Positions 25,827 through 33,928 are shown, numbered from the stretch's first letter. The stretch: DNA of 34,370 nucleotides from Haematobacter missouriensis (GCF_000740775.1 NZ_JFGS01000036.1:1-34370), one strand, 5' to 3'. Numbers and translations are program-made. The notes: a model not told the origin generated them from the letters alone.

Positions 25827-26761
25827 CGCCCCTTGCCCTTGGGGCCGGTCTGGTGCTGTTGCGTCCGGTCTGGCTTCTGGCCCTGCTGCCGCTTGCCGCG
25901 CTGGCATTCTGGCTTCGCGTGCAACAGGGGCGAAGCCCGTGGACGACGCTCATCGACCCCGCCATCCGCCGCGAATTGCTGGCGCTGGGACAGATCCTGC
26001 CGGCCCGCCCGGACAGGGCTGCGCTGCTACCTCTCCTTATCGCCGCCAGTCTCATCCTTGGCCTTTCGGGGCCTGCGGTTCTGCGACCGGAGGGGGTTGA
26101 GTACCGCGCGCTCGATCCGATGTTGCTGCTGCTCGACCTTTCGCCGTCCGTCGCGGCGGGCGCGGCCCTTCCCGACCTTCAGGCGGCGGCGGCATTCCTG
26201 CTCAATCAATCCGAAGGCCGGCCGGTCGGCATCATGGTCTATGCTGCGGATGCCTATGTCGCCTCCGCTCCGACAACCGACACGGCCAGTCTTCAGAGCA
26301 TCATCGCGGTGCTGGCGGCCGATACCATGCCGGTCACCGGCAGTCGTCCTGACATCGCGCTCGCCGAGAGCCGAAACCTCGTGGCGGGGAACGATGGTCC
26401 CGGCATTGCCGGCGCGGATCTCGTCCTCATCTCCGACGGCGGCGGTTTCGGCCCCCCGGCGCTGACGGAAGCGCGCCGACTTCAAGCGGAGGGGGCACGC
26501 GTCTGGACTCTCTCCCTCTCCCGTGCCGCGGAGGGAGCGCCCACACCGGACCGGGGCGCCCTCGTGCAACTTGCGGCGGCAGGTGGAGGAAAGGAGTTTC
26601 CAGCGACGGCACCGCGCCCCCTTCTGGCAGAGATCGCTGCCGCGCGCACGGCCCGCCTCGCAAAGAGCGGAGAGGCGACGCGGGTCTTTCACGACCTCGG
26701 ACCGTGGTGCGTGGGATTGGCGATGCTGCTTGCTCTGCCGCTTTACCGGAGGCGCCCATGA
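25823..26761 (+). CDS. VWA-domain membrane protein, BatB-like
   Basis: A 312-residue paralogue of the preceding protein with membrane segments near 16-31, 68-84 and the C-terminus. Its VWA domain is more divergent: DLSPS at 105-109 keeps the DxSxS ligands, and LISDGGG stands in the later metal site, but the threonine loop is less clear. Starts with an ATGA overlap. A heterodimer or stacked complex with the BatA-like protein is plausible. Residual metal binding is uncertain. Confidence 0.82.
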   Translation: MTPLALGAGLVLLRPVWLLALLPLAALAFWLRVQQGRSPWTTLIDPAIRRELLALGQILPARPDRAALLPLLIAASLILGLSGPAVLRPEGVEYRALDPMLLLLDLSPSVAAGAALPDLQAAAAFLLNQSEGRPVGIMVYAADAYVASAPTTDTASLQSIIAVLAADTMPVTGSRPDIALAESRNLVAGNDGPGIAGADLVLISDGGGFGPPALTEARRLQAEGARVWTLSLSRAAEGAPTPDRGALVQLAAAGGGKEFPATAPRPLLAEIAAARTARLAKSGEATRVFHDLGPWCVGLAMLLALPLYRRRP

Positions 26762-27366
26762 CCCCGGCCCGTGTTGCGACGCTGGTCGCCTTTGCAGGCG
26801 TGGCGGCACTGCTTCTGGCCGGGCGGGAAGCGGGGGGGCGGCTGTTGCTCATGGCGGGGCAACCGGGCCTGGCTTCATCCCTTCTTGATGATCCTGCCAT
26901 CGCGGGCGTCGCGTTCTATCAGGCAGGAAACTATGCGGAAGCGGACGCGGCCTTTGCGCGCGCAGGGCGGTCTTCCACTTACAACCGTGGCCTGTCTCTT
27001 GCCGCGACAGGGAACTACCCCCTCTCGCGCGCCTATTTCGACGCGGTGCTGTTCGCCAACCCCGCTGACAGCGCTGCGCGGGAGAACCGCAATCTGGTAA
27101 ACGCGCTGATACCGCCGCAGATGGGCGAGGGAAACGAAGCGGGACGGATCGCTGTCGTCGCCATAGCCACACCGGGCGGATCACCGATTGACGAAGTGAA
27201 GCGGCTCGGGCGTCCGCTCGACGCGGGCAGACGGGTGGCCGATCGGGAGTGGCTCGCGACGATTCCCGACGATCCCGGCGCGTTCCTGCGCCTCCGGCTC
27301 GCCGCTGAAAACGACCGTCGCCTTTCGATGGGACTGACGGCGCCGCAGGAAGGCGATCCATGGTGA
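26758..27366 (+). CDS. TPR-like membrane-anchored protein, BatC/BatE-like
   Basis: A 202-residue protein with an N-terminal membrane anchor (residues about 5-22) and a helical repeat part. GVAFYQAGNYAEADAAFARAG and YNRGLSLAATGNYPLSRAYFDAVL look like two tetratricopeptide repeats at about 50-95. The rest is a low-similarity tail. TPR proteins often join VWA genes in bat operons. Start overlaps the preceding stop (ATGA) and its end overlaps the next start by seven bases. Confidence 0.75.
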   Translation: MTPARVATLVAFAGVAALLLAGREAGGRLLLMAGQPGLASSLLDDPAIAGVAFYQAGNYAEADAAFARAGRSSTYNRGLSLAATGNYPLSRAYFDAVLFANPADSAARENRNLVNALIPPQMGEGNEAGRIAVVAIATPGGSPIDEVKRLGRPLDAGRRVADREWLATIPDDPGAFLRLRLAAENDRRLSMGLTAPQEGDPW

Positions 27367-28532
27367 GATGGCTGCTTCTCTCCCTCGCACTGCTCGTCTC
27401 GCCTGCGGGAGCGGAAACCCTTACGCTCACGATCCAACCCGAGCCGAGACACAAGGACCTGGTCGCCGGGGAAATGCTCCCCGTCACAATCCGCGCCGTC
27501 TATGACCGCAAGGTGGCGAACGAGAAGCTGGAGATCGCACCCAGCGACAGTTTCGACTGGATACAGACTGCCCCCGATAGCTGGCGGCAGGAGATCATCG
27601 GGGGGCTGCCATGGCAGGTGATGGAGCGGCACCTGGCGCTTTTCCCCCGGCGACCGGGAGTACTGCATTTCGGACCGGTGTTTCACCACCTCACTATCAT
27701 CGACGAAGCGAGCCAGCGCCAGCCGCGGGAAGTGAAAGCCCAGCCGGTGGAAATCCCAGTAGGCCCCTTCCCGGCGGAGCGCGGCTGGAAGCTGGCGGCA
27801 GAGCGGCTGACACTCCGCCAGGAACTCTCCACCGATCCCGCGCATCTGGCGGACGGCGAAACGGTCACGCGGCGCATCACCCTGACGGCGGAAGGCGCAC
27901 TGCCGGAGATGTTGCCACCCCGGCCCGTGGTCTCGGAAAACTGGCTCATCACCTTCGCCGCGCCGGTGGAGCGCAAGCTGACCCTTACAGCCGAAGGGCC
28001 GGTGGCGGAAGTAGTCTGGACATGGCAGTTCCGCCCGGAGACCGGGGAGCCGGGGGTCATCGAACCCGTCACCATCCCCTATTTCGACAGCAACACCCGC
28101 CGGATGGAGAGCGTGGAAATCCCGCCCCTCTCCATTGGTTACGCGAGCTTCGCCGCGAACCGGACGAGGACGGGGCGTTTCGGAATTTGGGAGGATGCAC
28201 TCTCCGGCGCCGCGATCATCGCGGGCGTGGGTGCTGGAACCGGCGTGATGCTGTGGCGCAGCGCGCCCGCCGCGGGGCGCACAGGCTGGAAGCGGCTTCT
28301 GCGGCGCTGGTCGCCCCTGCCGCGACTGGCGCTCCGCCGGGCCGCCCGGGCGGGCGATCCCCTTGCGCTCCGTCGCGCAGCGGAGGCGTATCTGGATGGC
28401 CGAACATCGCCGGCGATAAGATCTCTGCTCGCGGGATTGGATCGCAGGATCTACGGCCCCGAACCACAGACGTTCAAACCCGACGCCTTTGTGCGCGATC
28501 TGCGCCAGGCAGCAGGTAGGAGCGACGTTTAG
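27360..28532 (+). CDS. BatD-like exported membrane protein
   Basis: A 390-residue protein with a signal peptide (VRWLLLSLALLVSPAGAE), an extracytoplasmic beta-rich region of about 250 residues and a membrane segment near 280-300, then a basic cytoplasmic tail. This is the topology of BatD / oxygen-tolerance family proteins. Repeated LTLTAEG pieces (about 170-220) suggest tandem Ig-like folds. It ends the operon. Assignment rests on topology and gene order more than on motifs. Confidence 0.72.
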   Translation: MVRWLLLSLALLVSPAGAETLTLTIQPEPRHKDLVAGEMLPVTIRAVYDRKVANEKLEIAPSDSFDWIQTAPDSWRQEIIGGLPWQVMERHLALFPRRPGVLHFGPVFHHLTIIDEASQRQPREVKAQPVEIPVGPFPAERGWKLAAERLTLRQELSTDPAHLADGETVTRRITLTAEGALPEMLPPRPVVSENWLITFAAPVERKLTLTAEGPVAEVVWTWQFRPETGEPGVIEPVTIPYFDSNTRRMESVEIPPLSIGYASFAANRTRTGRFGIWEDALSGAAIIAGVGAGTGVMLWRSAPAAGRTGWKRLLRRWSPLPRLALRRAARAGDPLALRRAAEAYLDGRTSPAIRSLLAGLDRRIYGPEPQTFKPDAFVRDLRQAAGRSDV

Positions 28533-28612
28533 CTCGGAGTAGGCGCGGCAGTCGTCGTTCCCGGTTACGCGCAACATAGGGCCATGTGGGGCCGCAGTTC
28601 CGCATCGCCGTG

Positions 28613-29245
28613 TTACCGCCGACGGAAACCCTCGATCTGCGTTGCGACGATCTGGTCGGCAAGGTTGTGGCGGCTCTCCTGCGTTTCCTCCGGCAGCGGG
28701 CGATACCACACCGACATCCAGTTCACCGCGCCGAGCATCGCCTTTGCCCCGACAGACACATCCATGGCGCGGAGGGAGCCATCTGCGATGCCCTCCTCCA
28801 TGACCTGGCGGAACAACCCTTCGAAGCGCCGCCGCAGAGAGATCAGAGCGTCCAGCGTGCGGCGCTGGTCCGGTGTCGTTGCCGCCATCCTGTGCATGTG
28901 CACGCCCTGCACCACTACTGCCTCGAAGGCCACGTTAGTCATCATCGCCATCGCATGGGCATGGAGCATGGCCGTCAACCGCTGCACCGCAGGACCAGAC
29001 CCCGCCATCACCGGTTCCACCGCGCGGAACAGACGCTCCATCCCCTCGCGATGCACATCGAAGAACAGGTCGGTCTTGGAGGAATAATAGTGGTAAATCC
29101 GGCCTTTCGTCGCCCCGAGCCGCCGGGCTACGTCGTCAATGCTGGTGGCCGCGAAACCCTGCTCCATGAAGCATTGCGCCGCCATTTCGAGGATCTCGAT
29201 ATTCCCCGCCCCGTCGTCTCTGTTGCGTGTGCGTGGCTGTGTCAT
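28613..29245 (-). CDS. TetR-family repressor of CoA-thioester genes
   Basis: A 210-residue TetR regulator. The helix-turn-helix is at about 15-60 (MAAQCFMEQGFAATSIDDVARR then LGATKGRIYHYYSSKTDLF). The remaining helices would bind an acyl-CoA or related ligand. ATG at 29245 is preferred; the frame is open to a TTG at 29302 that would overlap an operator candidate. It is divergent from a MaoC/SDR/thioesterase operon. A palindromic operator lies between them, and a second copy controls another gene pair 4.6 kb away. Confidence 0.9.
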   Translation of the reverse strand: MTQPRTRNRDDGAGNIEILEMAAQCFMEQGFAATSIDDVARRLGATKGRIYHYYSSKTDLFFDVHREGMERLFRAVEPVMAGSGPAVQRLTAMLHAHAMAMMTNVAFEAVVVQGVHMHRMAATTPDQRRTLDALISLRRRFEGLFRQVMEEGIADGSLRAMDVSVGAKAMLGAVNWMSVWYRPLPEETQESRHNLADQIVATQIEGFRRR

Positions 29246-29304
29246 CCGGTCTCGGTTGCTGGTTTCATTGACGATATTGCCACTGGACAGTAACAAAAGC
29301 AATC

Positions 29305-29323
29305 CATACTACTGCGTATGTTG
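29305..29323. promoter_or_regulatory. TetR operator, copy 1
   Basis: The site reads CATACTACTGCGTATGTTG, an imperfect dyad built on CATAC and GTATG. It shares 16 of 19 bases with the copy at 33929-33947; only the central three differ. It lies 14 bases before the MaoC-like start and just after a possible promoter TTGACG (29268-29273), 17-base spacer, TAACAA (29291-29296), so binding would block initiation. Operator identity is inferred. Confidence 0.7.
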
Positions 29324-29337
29324 TGTAGGAGAGGGCA

Positions 29338-29772
29338 ATGCAGCAGGCTGCGGACCGGGTAAGCGATTGGCTTCTCATAGATCAGGGACTTGTTGATCGC
29401 TTTGCAGATGTCATCGGCGACCATCAATATATCCACGTCGATCCCGAACGCGCGTCCCGTGAGGGTGGTTTCGGCGGCACCATAGCACACGGCTTTCTCG
29501 TTATCTCCCTCCTAACTCAATTGCAGCAGAGCGCTCTGCCGCCCGTCAGTGGGGTAGAGGTGAATTATGGTTTCGAGAAGGTCCGTTTCGTCGCACCCGT
29601 CAGGGTCGGCAGCCGGATCCGCGCGCGCTTTACACCTGTTTCTTCACAGGCACGCGGAAGCGGGCGGCTCGAAACTTATGGCGTGACGGTAGAGGTGGAG
29701 GGCCAGCAGAAGCCGGCAGCCGTTGCGGAATGGCATATACTGAAGGTGCAGGCGGAGGAGAGGGCACAATGA
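29338..29772 (+). CDS. MaoC-like (R)-specific enoyl-CoA hydratase
   Basis: Hot-dog fold protein of 144 residues. The hydratase-2 motif is clear: Asp28 and His33 in FADVIGDHQYIHVD, with the five-residue spacing of the catalytic Asp/His in PhaJ, followed by GGTIAHGFLVISLL. It would add water to a trans-2-enoyl-CoA. AGGAGAGG precedes the ATG. It overlaps the SDR gene by four bases, so hydration and dehydrogenation are likely consecutive steps. The acyl group is unknown. Confidence 0.88.
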   Translation: MQQAADRVSDWLLIDQGLVDRFADVIGDHQYIHVDPERASREGGFGGTIAHGFLVISLLTQLQQSALPPVSGVEVNYGFEKVRFVAPVRVGSRIRARFTPVSSQARGSGRLETYGVTVEVEGQQKPAAVAEWHILKVQAEERAQ

Positions 29773-30683
29773 CCATCAGCTATGACGGGCGCGTCGCCAT
29801 CGTTACGGGAGCAGGCGGCGGGTTGGGGCGCGCCTATGCGCTGGAACTGGCACGGCGAGGGGCAAAGGTGGTCGTCAACGACTTCGGCGGTGCGCGGGAT
29901 GGGCGGGGTGGCTCCACCGCTGCGGCGGAAGCGGTCGTGGCGGAGATCGCAGCGCAGGGCGGGGAAGCCCTGGCGGACGGGGGAAACGTCACCGACTTTT
30001 CGCAGATGGAGGCGCTGGCCGCCCGCACATGCGAGACCTTCGGACGGATCGACGTGCTCATCAACAACGCGGGTATCCTGCGCGACAGAACCTTCGCCAA
30101 GATGACGATGGAAGACTTCCGCGCCGTGGTGGAGGTGCATCTCATCGGTTCGGCCAATGCGACGAAGGCAGTATGGGAGACAATGCGCCAGCAGGGCTAT
30201 GGACGTATCCTGATGACATCCTCCACATCAGGGGTTTATGGCAACTTCGGTCAGGCCAACTACGGCGCGGCCAAGGCCGGGCTGATCGGGCTCATGAACG
30301 TGTTGCATTTCGAAGGGCAGAAGTACGGCATCCACGTCAACGCGGTCCTGCCCACAGCCGCCACACGCATGACAGGCGACATGATGGAGGAGGAGGTGCT
30401 CGCTCATCTCTCACCCGACAACGTTGTCCCCGCCGCACTCTATCTCACCAGCGAGGGTGCGCCGAGTCGCACGGCGCTGCTGGCCGGGGCGGGTACGGTC
30501 GCGCGGCTCGCCATTGTAGAGAACGAAGGCATCTATCTGCCCGAAGGCTCACGCACTCCCGAGGCGGTTGCGGAAGCATTTAGTACGCTCGCGAAACTGG
30601 ATGGATTCACGGAAACGCAGAACGGGCTGGATCATGTCGAGCGGATCGTCGCCCGCGCGCGCGATGCAGAACGGGCCAGCTGA
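29769..30683 (+). CDS. SDR-family (3R)-hydroxyacyl-CoA dehydrogenase-like
   Basis: Short-chain dehydrogenase of 304 residues. Nucleotide motif TGAGGGLGRAYA is at 13-24, NNAG at 99-102, Ser151/152 and YGAAK giving Tyr165 and Lys169. The run VVVNDFGG at 34-41 with Asp after the second strand suggests NAD(H), and is characteristic of the SDR part of peroxisomal multifunctional enzyme type 2. Paired with the MaoC-like gene, it mirrors that enzyme as two proteins. A C-terminal extension of about 60 residues exceeds the minimal SDR core. Confidence 0.88.
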   Translation: MTISYDGRVAIVTGAGGGLGRAYALELARRGAKVVVNDFGGARDGRGGSTAAAEAVVAEIAAQGGEALADGGNVTDFSQMEALAARTCETFGRIDVLINNAGILRDRTFAKMTMEDFRAVVEVHLIGSANATKAVWETMRQQGYGRILMTSSTSGVYGNFGQANYGAAKAGLIGLMNVLHFEGQKYGIHVNAVLPTAATRMTGDMMEEEVLAHLSPDNVVPAALYLTSEGAPSRTALLAGAGTVARLAIVENEGIYLPEGSRTPEAVAEAFSTLAKLDGFTETQNGLDHVERIVARARDAERAS

Positions 30684-30685
30684 CC

Positions 30686-31144
30686 ATGCTTGACCGCGCC
30701 AATCCACATCGCCGGGCCGATTACACCGTCTTCTACACCATGGAAACGCGCTGGCGCGACATGGACATCTACGGTCACATGAACAATGTGAGCTACATGG
30801 AGTGTTTCGACAGCGCGGTGAACCGCCCGCTGATCGCCGCCGGGGCGCTCGATCTTGCGGGCGGGACCGGGCCGATCGGAATCGTTGCCCAGCAGTGGAT
30901 GCACTACTTCGCCGAGGTGACCTACCCGGAACGGGTAGAGGTGGGTCTGCGTATCGTCCGTATCGGCTCCAGCAGCCTGACATGGAGCTTTGCGCTATTC
31001 CGGGAGGGAGCAGATACAGCAGCAGCACAAGGCGGATATGTGCATGTCTATATCGACCGCACAACCCGTCGCCCTGTCCCGTTGACCCCCGCGCATCTTG
31101 AGATGGCGCATGGCCTGACGCCTCCGTCCGGCGCCACGATCTGA
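30686..31144 (+). CDS. Acyl-CoA thioesterase, 4HBT / YbgC-like
   Basis: Hot-dog thioesterase of 152 residues. The active-site motif RWRDMDIYGHMNNVSYMECF carries Asp27 and the HMNN turn typical of the 4-hydroxybenzoyl-CoA thioesterase family. It starts two bases after the SDR stop and ends the three-gene operon. It would release a free acid from the CoA pathway or recycle CoA. A second, different thioesterase gene faces it downstream. Confidence 0.87.
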   Translation: MLDRANPHRRADYTVFYTMETRWRDMDIYGHMNNVSYMECFDSAVNRPLIAAGALDLAGGTGPIGIVAQQWMHYFAEVTYPERVEVGLRIVRIGSSSLTWSFALFREGADTAAAQGGYVHVYIDRTTRRPVPLTPAHLEMAHGLTPPSGATI

Positions 31145-31167
31145 TCGAGGTAGCCGGACACCAGCTC

Positions 31168-31309
31168 CCGCCCATGCCGACGTGATCCGGCCGGACTGGC
31201 TGAGCGCCGGACGCGAGTTCCTGCGCTTTCCGACCCACCCTGGCGCGCTAACGGGAAAGTCCGATCCGGCGGCCCAGCCAGTCCGGCCGGATCAGGTCGG
31301 CATGGGCGG
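31168..31309. repeat. 35-bp near-perfect inverted repeat between convergent thioesterase genes
   Basis: Arms at 31168-31202 and 31275-31309 are reverse complements with one mismatch in 35 bases. Similarity continues weakly inward. The right arm lies inside the 3' end of the minus-strand thioesterase gene; the left arm lies beyond that gene's stop. Read on +, the left arm encodes AHADVIRPDWL, the same peptide as the thioesterase C-terminus (AHADLIRPDWL). It may be a relic of another thioesterase gene or an inverted duplication. Confidence 0.85.
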
Positions 31310-31736
31310 CCCTGTCTTGCTCCACGATCTTTGCGATATTCGCCGGGAACGGTTCCGCCCGTGGGCTGCCGGAGGCTCGCCCGACATGCATGAGCAACTG
31401 CTCGCAAAGTGCAAGCTCCCGCCCGTCTCCGCCCTGCAACCGCAGAAAGACGTGCAGCCGCTTGTCATCCGCGGCGAGCAGAACCAGCTCCACTTCCAGC
31501 GGATCGCCCAGGTGACATTCCCGAAGGAAGCCGATGCGACAGTCGAGCGTGTAAAGCGTGGCCCCGGTCCGCTCCCGATAGGCGGCATCGACGCCGATGC
31601 GATCCATATAGGCCGTCACCGCATCCGAAAAGGCGATCCCGTAGGCGAAGTCGCCCATGTGCCCGTTGTAATCCACCCACCCCTCCGGCACATGCCGGTT
31701 CAGCACGATCAGCCCATGGCGGGCGCCACTCTCCAT
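31248..31736 (-). CDS. Thioesterase similar to betainyl-CoA thioesterase
   Basis: Hot-dog thioesterase of 162 residues. The motif VPEGWVDYNGHMGDFAYGIAF contains catalytic Asp22 (VDYNGHM), and the rest (IGVDAAYRERTG, CHLGDPLEVELVLLAADDKRLHVFLRL) resembles the thioesterase linked to L-carnitine dehydrogenase. ATG at 31736 is preferred because GAGGAGGAG lies six or seven bases upstream; an earlier ATG at 31757 has no good site. It may once have been co-transcribed with the binding-protein gene upstream; a MITE-like element now separates them. The acyl substrate is unknown. Confidence 0.82.
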   Translation of the reverse strand: MESGARHGLIVLNRHVPEGWVDYNGHMGDFAYGIAFSDAVTAYMDRIGVDAAYRERTGATLYTLDCRIGFLRECHLGDPLEVELVLLAADDKRLHVFLRLQGGDGRELALCEQLLMHVGRASGSPRAEPFPANIAKIVEQDRAAHADLIRPDWLGRRIGLSR

Positions 31737-31776
31737 CCGCTTCTCCTCCTCACTCATCCCGGCAACGTCCCCCTGA

Positions 31777-31935
31777 CAGGCTGCTGAAAAAGCATTCCGC
31801 GGCTGCCTTGGGCCGGAGATTTTTCCCACATTGTTGAGATGCGCCCCGGAAACCGCAAGTTTTGGCGCGGGGCCGGGGTGACTTTCTGATTTTCAGCGCA
31901 AGCCCGAGCAGGCGGCCGACTTTTACAGCATCCTG
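31777..31935. mobile_element. MITE-like element or IS remnant, 159 bp
   Basis: CAGGCTGCTGAAAAAG (31777-31792) and, reversed at the other end, CAGGATGCTGTAAAAG (31920-31935) form terminal inverted repeats matching at 14 of 16 bases. The interior is non-coding, with no transposase. These ends resemble insertion-sequence termini. No clear target duplication is seen (CTGA on the left, CTAA on the right). It lies between the binding-protein stop and the thioesterase start. Confidence 0.55.
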
Positions 31936-31958
31936 CTAAGAGGAGGACGCGCAAGGCG

Positions 31959-33155
31959 TCACTTCTTGACGAGCGGACAGTCACTTTGCTCCAACGGCTT
32001 GAAAGCCTCCTCTCCGGGTATCGTCCGCAGAATTTTGTAGTAATCCCAGCGTCCTGTCGACTCCTGTGGCGTCTTTACCTGTGCAAGATACATGTCATGG
32101 ACAAGGCGGCCATCCTCCCGAAGATAGGCATTCCGCGCGAACATGTCGTCGATCTTCATGGTGCGAAGCTCCGACATCACCGCGGTGCCCCCGACGGTCT
32201 TTGCCGCCTCTGCAGCCTTCAGGTAGTTCAGCACCGCAGAATAGACGCCCGCCTGGACCATGGTTGGCATGCGTCCGCCCATCTGCTCGCCGAAGCGTGT
32301 GGACCATGCGCGGGTCTGATCGTCGAAGTCCCAGTAGAACCCGGTGGTTAGGGTCAGGCCCTGCGCCGTTTCCAGCCCCACGCCGTCCACGTCCGTCAAG
32401 AACAGCAACAGTCCGGCGAGCTTCTGCCCGCCTGCGGTGATGCCGTATTCGCCCGCCTGCTTCATCGCGGTCATCGTGTCGCCGGAGGAATTCGCCAGCG
32501 CGATCACATCCGCGCCGGAGGCCTGTGCCTGCAGAAGGTAGGAGGAAAAGTCGGTCGTCTCTCGAGGGTGGCGCACGGCACCCACCACCTCGCCGCCGAG
32601 CGAACGCACCGCCTCCGACGTGTCGCGCTCCAGCGCATGACCAAAGGTATAGTCTGCCGTGATGAAGAACCAGCTCTTGCCGCCCTCCTGTGTCATGGCC
32701 CTCCCGGTGCCGTTGGCAAGCGCATAGGTATCCCATGTCCAGAGCGCACTGGAGGGAGAGCACGCCTTGCCCGTCAGGTCCGACGATCCGGCGGTGGAGA
32801 TCAGGAATGCCACATCCGCCGCACGGGTCACATCCTGAACAGCCATGGCGACGGAAGACGTGGGCACGTCGATCACCGCCTTCACGTTCTGCTCGTCGAT
32901 CCATCGCCGGGCGAGCGTGGCGCCCACATCGGGCTTGTTCTGATGATCGCCCACGATCACCTCGACCGGCTCCCCCAGCAGCGTGCCGCCAAAATCCTCG
33001 ACGGCCATACGCGCGGCGACCACCGAACCTTGCCCGGCAAGGTCGAAGTTCATGCCCGACATGTCCGTCAGCACGCCCAGCCGATAAGGCTCCGCGGAAG
33101 CAGCAGATGCAAGGGTGGCAAGCGCCACCCCCGTCAACAATGCCTTGAGTGTCAT
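31959..33155 (-). CDS. Branched-chain amino acid-type ABC binding protein (LivK-like)
   Basis: Periplasmic type I binding protein of about 398 residues. A Sec signal (MTLKALLTGVALATLASAASA) precedes EPYRLGVLTDMSGMNFDLAGQGSVVAARMAVEDFGG, the family's first lobe. ATG at 33155 with GGGAGGG upstream is chosen. No LivHMGF partners are in the window; they may lie to the right or be shared. It follows the enoyl-CoA hydratase-like gene by 25 bases, so it likely imports the carboxylate degraded by this region. Relatives bind aromatic or aliphatic acids as well as amino acids. Confidence 0.88.
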   Translation of the reverse strand: MTLKALLTGVALATLASAASAEPYRLGVLTDMSGMNFDLAGQGSVVAARMAVEDFGGTLLGEPVEVIVGDHQNKPDVGATLARRWIDEQNVKAVIDVPTSSVAMAVQDVTRAADVAFLISTAGSSDLTGKACSPSSALWTWDTYALANGTGRAMTQEGGKSWFFITADYTFGHALERDTSEAVRSLGGEVVGAVRHPRETTDFSSYLLQAQASGADVIALANSSGDTMTAMKQAGEYGITAGGQKLAGLLLFLTDVDGVGLETAQGLTLTTGFYWDFDDQTRAWSTRFGEQMGGRMPTMVQAGVYSAVLNYLKAAEAAKTVGGTAVMSELRTMKIDDMFARNAYLREDGRLVHDMYLAQVKTPQESTGRWDYYKILRTIPGEEAFKPLEQSDCPLVKK

Positions 33156-33180
33156 ACGTCCCTCCCCCAATCAGGTCGCG

Positions 33181-33912
33181 TCAGCCGGTTTCCTCCGACA
33201 GCAGACGCGACAGAAAGAATTGATCGGCCTCGAAACCCGAGGCCCAGTTCCTGCGGCAGTGGCTGTCCACCGTCCGCTTGGTCATGCGAAGAGCCATCGG
33301 AGGACAGGCGGCGATACCTGCGGCCATCTCCTGCGCTGCAGCAAGGGCAGCCCCCGCCGGAACCGCACGCTCACACAGGCCAAGCCGCTCCGCTTCGCAG
33401 GACTCGATACGCGCGTCGGTAAAGAGCATGAGCTTCGCCCGCGCCGGCCCGACTAGTGCCGCCAGCAACGGCAACCCGCCCCAACCCAACGTCATGCCGA
33501 GCCGCACTTCAGGGAAGCGGAAGTAGCTCCCCTCCCCCATGACGCGGAAATCAGCCGCGAGCGCGAGAATCGCACCGCCGCCGATGGCAGGCCCCTCCAC
33601 CGCAGCAATGCAAACCTGCGGCAGCCGGGTCCAGCGATCCACCATCCGGCCGCCAGCGGCCATCGCCTCCGAGCGCGCGACACCGCCCTCTCCCGGTCGC
33701 CAAAGCCCGGCATCATCAAGGTCAACACCCGCAGAGAACCGTTTCTCTGTCCCTGCGAGAAGGACGACATGGCATGTCGTATCAACGGCCAGTTCCTCTG
33801 CCGCGCGGGTCAGATCGAGGATGGTCTCATGGCTCAGCGCATTCGCCTTTGCGCCCCTGTCATAGCGGACCAATGCTACGCATTCTTCCCGCGTGATGGT
33901 GACGGACGGCAT
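33181..33912 (-). CDS. Enoyl-CoA hydratase/isomerase-like crotonase
   Basis: Crotonase-fold protein of 243 residues. Oxyanion-hole parts FSAGVDL (59-65) and AIGGGAILALAADFRV (109-124) are present. The first catalytic glutamate of standard hydratases (Glu144 in rat) is replaced by Ile115, while the second (Glu164) is kept as Glu135 in FPEVRLG. The enzyme may therefore be an isomerase or another crotonase rather than a simple hydratase. ATG at 33912 has GGGGGA upstream; the long upstream extension is not coding. It is the first gene of a minus-strand operon under the second TetR operator. Confidence 0.84.
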   Translation of the reverse strand: MPSVTITREECVALVRYDRGAKANALSHETILDLTRAAEELAVDTTCHVVLLAGTEKRFSAGVDLDDAGLWRPGEGGVARSEAMAAGGRMVDRWTRLPQVCIAAVEGPAIGGGAILALAADFRVMGEGSYFRFPEVRLGMTLGWGGLPLLAALVGPARAKLMLFTDARIESCEAERLGLCERAVPAGAALAAAQEMAAGIAACPPMALRMTKRTVDSHCRRNWASGFEADQFFLSRLLSEETG

Positions 33913-33928
33913 GCCGTTCCCCCTTTGA

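Noticed and set aside
27033-28709. Long open frame of 558 codons on the minus strand
   Set aside because: It lies wholly antisense to the TPR-like and BatD-like genes, has no family motifs and reads as arginine/proline-rich noise typical of GC-rich shadow frames.
31182-31787. 201-codon plus-strand open frame over the second thioesterase
   Set aside because: Only its first few codons (the inverted-repeat arm) resemble protein sequence. The rest is antisense to a real hot-dog thioesterase with its own strong ribosome site.
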